Shown here piece by piece: positions 60,669 to 64,000 of a DNA stretch of 64,000 nt. The position numbers were made by a program, and so were the translations under genes. Positions within the stretch are counted from its first letter, which is position 1. Every line of letters begins with the position of its first letter. The notes under the pieces are model-generated. The model did not search any database. It had not been told where the DNA came from and was given only the letters and a program-made list of their open reading frames with translations. The DNA lies in NCBI GenBank assembly GCA_050288425.1, contig JBNKDU010000147.1, positions 8,542 to 72,541 of the forward strand, read 5' to 3'. This DNA comes from JARRKU01 sp050288425 (lineage in GTDB: Bacteria; Desulfobacterota; Desulfobacteria; Desulfobacterales; Desulfosarcinaceae).

Positions 60669-61340
60669 ATGGAAACTCCTGATGCCGAAAGAGGCGGCAA
60701 GCGACCGTTGCTCCGGGTCGTCCCGACCGCCGTTCTGTTCGCCGTTCTGCTCTCGGCCTGCATGGGCAATGCCCTGCCTCCCAAACCGATCCACTATTAC
60801 ACCCTCAACCCCGTGGAAGACCGTCCGCAATTCGATACCGTCCTGCCGTGCATCCTGCGGGTGGAACGCTTCAGCGTCAGCCCGCCCTTCGACTCCCAGC
60901 GCATCTACTATGCCGACAGCAAGTCCCATCGCAACGCCTATGCCTCCCATCAATGGGTGGCGCCTCCCGGTTTGATGCTTCCGTTCCTGCTGGCCCGCGA
61001 CCTGCGGCAAAGCAATGGGTTCCGGGCCGTATGGACACCGGACGCCGCTCCGGCCGCCACCCACAGCGTGCACGGCTGGGTGGAGGAGTTTATCGAGGAG
61101 GATGATACCCCGCAGTGGCAGGCTTCCGCCGTGATCCACCTGACGTTGATCTCCAATCTCGACCCCGATCCCATATCCAAGGTCATGCTGCAAAAAGTCT
61201 ACCGGGCCACGGCGCCATGCCGGAAAAAGTCGCCGTCCGCCCTGGCCGAGGCCATGAGCCTGGCCGTCGGCCGGATCCATACGGCGGCCATGAAAGATAT
61301 CCATCGCAGGCTGGCCGCGGCCCCAACCGTAAAATATTAA
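60669..61340 (+). CDS. ABC-type transport auxiliary lipoprotein (PqiC/DUF330-like)
   Basis: This 223-residue protein has a basic N-terminus and lipobox VLLSACMG (Cys31), then PKPIHYYTLNP, the entry motif of the ABC_trans_aux family, and SQRIYYADS near 78. These outer-membrane lipoproteins work with MCE systems as the acceptor end of lipid transport. The C-terminal helix with LAEAMSLAVGRIHTAAM is typical. It lies 56 bases after mlaD and completes the operon. There is no MlaC-type soluble carrier here. Confidence 0.85.
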   Translation: METPDAERGGKRPLLRVVPTAVLFAVLLSACMGNALPPKPIHYYTLNPVEDRPQFDTVLPCILRVERFSVSPPFDSQRIYYADSKSHRNAYASHQWVAPPGLMLPFLLARDLRQSNGFRAVWTPDAAPAATHSVHGWVEEFIEEDDTPQWQASAVIHLTLISNLDPDPISKVMLQKVYRATAPCRKKSPSALAEAMSLAVGRIHTAAMKDIHRRLAAAPTVKY

Positions 61341-61354
61341 TACAGGACACCCAA

Positions 61355-62965
61355 ATGAACCGCCTCGACAAAATCGGCAGTCACAAAGCCCTGCAGGCCC
61401 GCGCCGCCGAATTTTCGAATCCGAAGATGCACTTGAAACACTTATTGCCGGCCTCCGACCGGTTGACCTCTTTTTCGGCCACGGGCGGCGGTCTGATCTA
61501 CGACTTCTCCCGGCAGCGCATCGACCGGGCGACCCTCGACCTGCTCCTGGACGCGGCCTCGCGCCTCGACCTGCAAACCCGCTTCCAGCAGATGTGCGGT
61601 GGTGCCAAGCTCAATGTCACTGAAAAACGTGCCGTATTGCACACGGCCACGCGAAGTTTCGACACCGAAGCCATCCTGGTCGACGGTGGGAATGTACGTC
61701 CGGAAATCGAGCGGGTCCGAAAAGAAATCAAGACCTTCAGCGAGCAGGTCCACGACGGCAAGATCGTCGGCAGCACCGGAAAGCCTTTTCGACATGTGGT
61801 GGTGGTGGGGATCGGCGGCTCCTACCTGGGCACCGAGTTCGTCTCCACGGCCCTGGGCGCTTACGCGGACAAGGACATCCGCCTCCACTACCTGGCCAAC
61901 GTGGATATCCACGATTTCGGCGCCGTATCCCGGGCCGTGGATCCGCCGGCGACCCTCTGGATCGTCATTTCCAAAAGCTACACCACCGCCGAAACCATGG
62001 CCAACGCCCGCCAGGTGGAAGCATGGCTGAACAAACACAGTCTCGACCCAACCAAGCATATGGTCAGCGTCACCGCCAAAGGCAGCCCGGGAGACGATCC
62101 CTCCAACCCCATGCTGCGTTCCTTTCACATGTTCGATTTCATCGGCGGCCGCTTCAGCGTCACCTCCGCCGTGGGCGGCGTGCCCCTGAGCCTCTGCTTC
62201 GGTTACGACCGCTTCGAGGAACTGCTCAAAGGCGCCGAGGAGATGGACCGGCACGCGGCCGCGGCCCCGCCCCGGGAAAACCTGCCCCTGCTGGCCGCCT
62301 TGATCTCCATCTGGAACACCACCTACCTCGGCTACCGGCAACAGGCCGTGATCCCCTATGCTGCCCCCCTGGCCAAGCTGGCGCCCCATATCCAGCAACT
62401 CAACATGGAGAGCAACGGCAAGGCCGTGGACCTCGACGGCGACCTCCTGGCCGAACCGGCCGGCACCGTGATCTTCGGAGAACCCGGCACCAACGCCCAG
62501 CACTCCTTCTTCCAACTGGCCCACCAGGGCAGGCCGTTTCCCATCGACTTCATCGGCGTGATCCGCCCCCAATACATCGACTATCCACTACTGTCCGGAG
62601 GGGTCACCAATCACCAGGAGCTTTGGGCCAACATGCTGGCCCAGGCCCAGGCGCTGGCCGTGGGAGCCGACGATCCCGACCGCGCCCGCCGTTTCACCGG
62701 CAACCGCCCCTCTTCCACCATCGTGCTGCAGGACCTCTCCCCCACCAACGTGGGACGCCTGCTCGCCTTCTATGAAGCACGCACCGTGTATGAAGGCTTT
62801 GCATGGGGAATCAACTCCTTCGACCAGTTCGGCGTCCAACTGGGCAAGACCGTGGCCTCGGGCCTCCGCCGGCAAATGGCCGCAAGAAACCAGGGCCAGG
62901 CCGACGCCTTCGAAAACCTCGACCCAATCGCCAAATACTACCTGGAAATGCTCCATCAACGGTAA
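61355..62965 (+). CDS. pgi: Glucose-6-phosphate isomerase
   Basis: This 536-residue phosphoglucose isomerase interconverts glucose-6-P and fructose-6-P. Landmarks are VVVGIGGSYLGTEFVSTAL, VISKSYTTAETMANAR (phosphate site), GGRFSVTSAVGGVPLSL, the signature FGEPGTNAQHSFFQLAHQG and the C-terminal INSFDQFGVQLGK. The ATG at 61355 has AGGA upstream; the frame continues upstream across the lipoprotein gene but is not coding there. It starts 14 bases after the lipoprotein gene. Confidence 0.95.
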   Translation: MNRLDKIGSHKALQARAAEFSNPKMHLKHLLPASDRLTSFSATGGGLIYDFSRQRIDRATLDLLLDAASRLDLQTRFQQMCGGAKLNVTEKRAVLHTATRSFDTEAILVDGGNVRPEIERVRKEIKTFSEQVHDGKIVGSTGKPFRHVVVVGIGGSYLGTEFVSTALGAYADKDIRLHYLANVDIHDFGAVSRAVDPPATLWIVISKSYTTAETMANARQVEAWLNKHSLDPTKHMVSVTAKGSPGDDPSNPMLRSFHMFDFIGGRFSVTSAVGGVPLSLCFGYDRFEELLKGAEEMDRHAAAAPPRENLPLLAALISIWNTTYLGYRQQAVIPYAAPLAKLAPHIQQLNMESNGKAVDLDGDLLAEPAGTVIFGEPGTNAQHSFFQLAHQGRPFPIDFIGVIRPQYIDYPLLSGGVTNHQELWANMLAQAQALAVGADDPDRARRFTGNRPSSTIVLQDLSPTNVGRLLAFYEARTVYEGFAWGINSFDQFGVQLGKTVASGLRRQMAARNQGQADAFENLDPIAKYYLEMLHQR

Positions 62966-63130
62966 AACCGGAATCCTTCTACCGTTCTTGGGGCTCGCGC
63001 AAAATAACTTCCCCATTTTATGCGCCGATGTATCCTGCCTGGCGGTGTTGCCCAAGGACAGAAATATCTCGATATTCCTGCCCTATGTTATGCTATCTAC
63101 TTGGATACAATCTTGAGCTGAGACGGACCG

Positions 63131-64000
63131 ATGACCACACGCAAATTTTTCCATCCCGGACGGCAGCCCCAGGCGCATTTCATGACCGGCGGACGCTTTT
63201 ACACCGCCCTGGTCCGCGCATACGGGGATGACGGGGTGACCCTGGAATGCGACCAGGCCCGGGACCTGGGACCCGGGCAGGTTCTCACCGGGGTTCACCT
63301 GGACAAGTACGGGCAGACCTTCCCGGCCCCCGACCTGCGGATTTCCTCGGTTGCGGACGGCACCGGGGGCCGGCGTATCGACGCCCGTGTTGCCGGCAAC
63401 GACCGGGCCGGCCGGTTGTTCCGTATCCTGACCGACATCGAAAATCCCGGCCGTGATCTGGACCGGCGGCAGGCGGACCCCGGTTCCATTCCGCGCTTTA
63501 CCCGCCAGCAACACTATACCCCCGAGGCCGTCCAGGCGCGGGTGCGTTGGGCCGAGCAGGTCTCCGGAACCAGGCTCGACCACCTGGTGCGCAACAGCCT
63601 CAAACCCGAAGCGCTGGCCGGCAATATCGAAAACTATGTCGGCGCCGTACAGATCCCCGTGGGCCTGGCCGGCCCGGTGTTGGTGCGCGGGGTCTACGCC
63701 AACTGCCATGTGCCCGTACCCATCGCCACCACCGAGGGCGCCCTGATAAGCTCCATCAGCCGCGGGGCGGCCGCCTGCAACGAAGCCGGTGGCATCCAGG
63801 TGCACATCCAGCGCCAGACTATGCTGCGGGCCCCGGTTTTCTTCTGCCGCGATATGGATGGGGCCGTCAACCTGGAGCACTGGCTGCACGACCATGTGGA
63901 CGCCCTGCGGGCCGAAGCCGAAAGTGTCTCTTCCGTGGCCCGCCTGCAGGAGATCCGCACCCATGTCTTCGACAATACCCTGCATGTCCAGTTCTTCTAC
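63131..64000 (+). CDS. HMG-CoA reductase, 3' partial
   Basis: The frame is open from the ATG at 63131 to the right edge (290 residues seen). Residues about 174-230 match class I-type hydroxymethylglutaryl-CoA reductase: ENYVGAVQIPVGLAGPVLVR, then VPVPIATTEGALISSISRG with the catalytic Glu, and AACNEAGG. The reaction is NADPH-dependent reduction of HMG-CoA to mevalonate. The first 155 or so residues are a beta-rich extension that I do not recognise; such a leader is not usual in bacterial HMG-CoA reductases. It follows pgi after 165 bases with only a weak TACAAT at -20. IspF at 34913 shows that the MEP pathway is also present, so its role is open. Confidence 0.82.
   Translation, partial: MTTRKFFHPGRQPQAHFMTGGRFYTALVRAYGDDGVTLECDQARDLGPGQVLTGVHLDKYGQTFPAPDLRISSVADGTGGRRIDARVAGNDRAGRLFRILTDIENPGRDLDRRQADPGSIPRFTRQQHYTPEAVQARVRWAEQVSGTRLDHLVRNSLKPEALAGNIENYVGAVQIPVGLAGPVLVRGVYANCHVPVPIATTEGALISSISRGAAACNEAGGIQVHIQRQTMLRAPVFFCRDMDGAVNLEHWLHDHVDALRAEAESVSSVARLQEIRTHVFDNTLHVQFFY

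Noticed and set aside
1..64000. tRNA, rRNA, CRISPR array, insertion sequence or prophage
   Set aside because: No cloverleaf-like sequence, spaced repeat array, transposase, integrase or phage structural gene was seen on reading the gaps and gene products.

Overview
The window is a GC-rich bacterial chromosome segment with dense coding, short intergenic gaps and overlapping start/stop codons. Its gene content fits a member of the Desulfobacterota, probably a Desulfosarcina-like sulfate reducer. It combines a Pfa-type polyunsaturated lipid synthase, oleABCD, an NDP-forming acyl-CoA synthetase, MglA/PilZ/DUF4388 signalling proteins and an MSHA-type pilus locus. The taxonomic call is inference from gene content; there is no rRNA or tRNA gene, CRISPR array or recognisable insertion sequence to anchor it.

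Layout. (1) 1-5552: the 3' end of a PUFA-synthase-type dehydratase gene runs directly into oleA-oleB-oleC-oleD, the head-to-head hydrocarbon pathway. An ACT-domain gene overlaps oleD and is followed by a UPF0210/DUF711 gene (to 7588). (2) 7646-14729: an ABC-2 exporter on the minus strand, then on the plus strand an AcuI/YhdH-type reductase, a PatB/MalY-type C-S lyase, a small unknown protein, a PflA-like radical SAM protein, a periplasmic cyclophilin and a PilZ protein. (3) 15041-23534, minus: an XPB-like helicase, a membrane PAS/kinase-like/DnaQ exonuclease fusion, a cNMP/CBS/DUF294 nucleotidyltransferase, and a two-subunit sodium:solute symporter. (4) 24260-29458, minus: a ParB-like protein, purC, and an MglA GTPase/DUF4388-cNMP/PilZ/TPR signalling cluster. 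(5) 29863-36359: mdh with a clear terminator, then uvrC, uvrB, ispF and a class III adenylate cyclase on the minus strand. (6) 36636-55039: a complete MSHA-like type IV pilus locus (mshI/J/K/L/M/E/G equivalents, a membrane-bound sigma-54 activator, a prepilin behind a sigma-54 promoter, three minor prepilins and a very large PilX-like/adhesin protein). It is interrupted by one antisense TMTC-like gene. (7) 55152-64000: an NDP-forming acyl-CoA synthetase with permuted domains, a small Cys protein, an Mla-type lipid-transport operon (permease, ATPase, MCE protein, lipoprotein), pgi, and the 5' part of an HMG-CoA reductase gene that runs off the right edge.

How the genes work together. The Pfa synthase would make a polyunsaturated acyl chain. 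OleA joins two acyl thioesters, OleD reduces the ketone, OleC closes a beta-lactone and OleB removes CO2, which predicts a long polyunsaturated hydrocarbon. A second theme is nucleotide signalling. There is a predicted adenylate cyclase next to the pilus locus, two proteins carrying pairs of cNMP-binding domains, at least two PilZ proteins, and a MshE-type ATPase with the N-terminal domain that binds c-di-GMP in its relatives. The pilus locus carries its own membrane-tethered sigma-54 activator, and a well-spaced -24/-12 promoter lies just downstream of it, in front of the prepilin gene.
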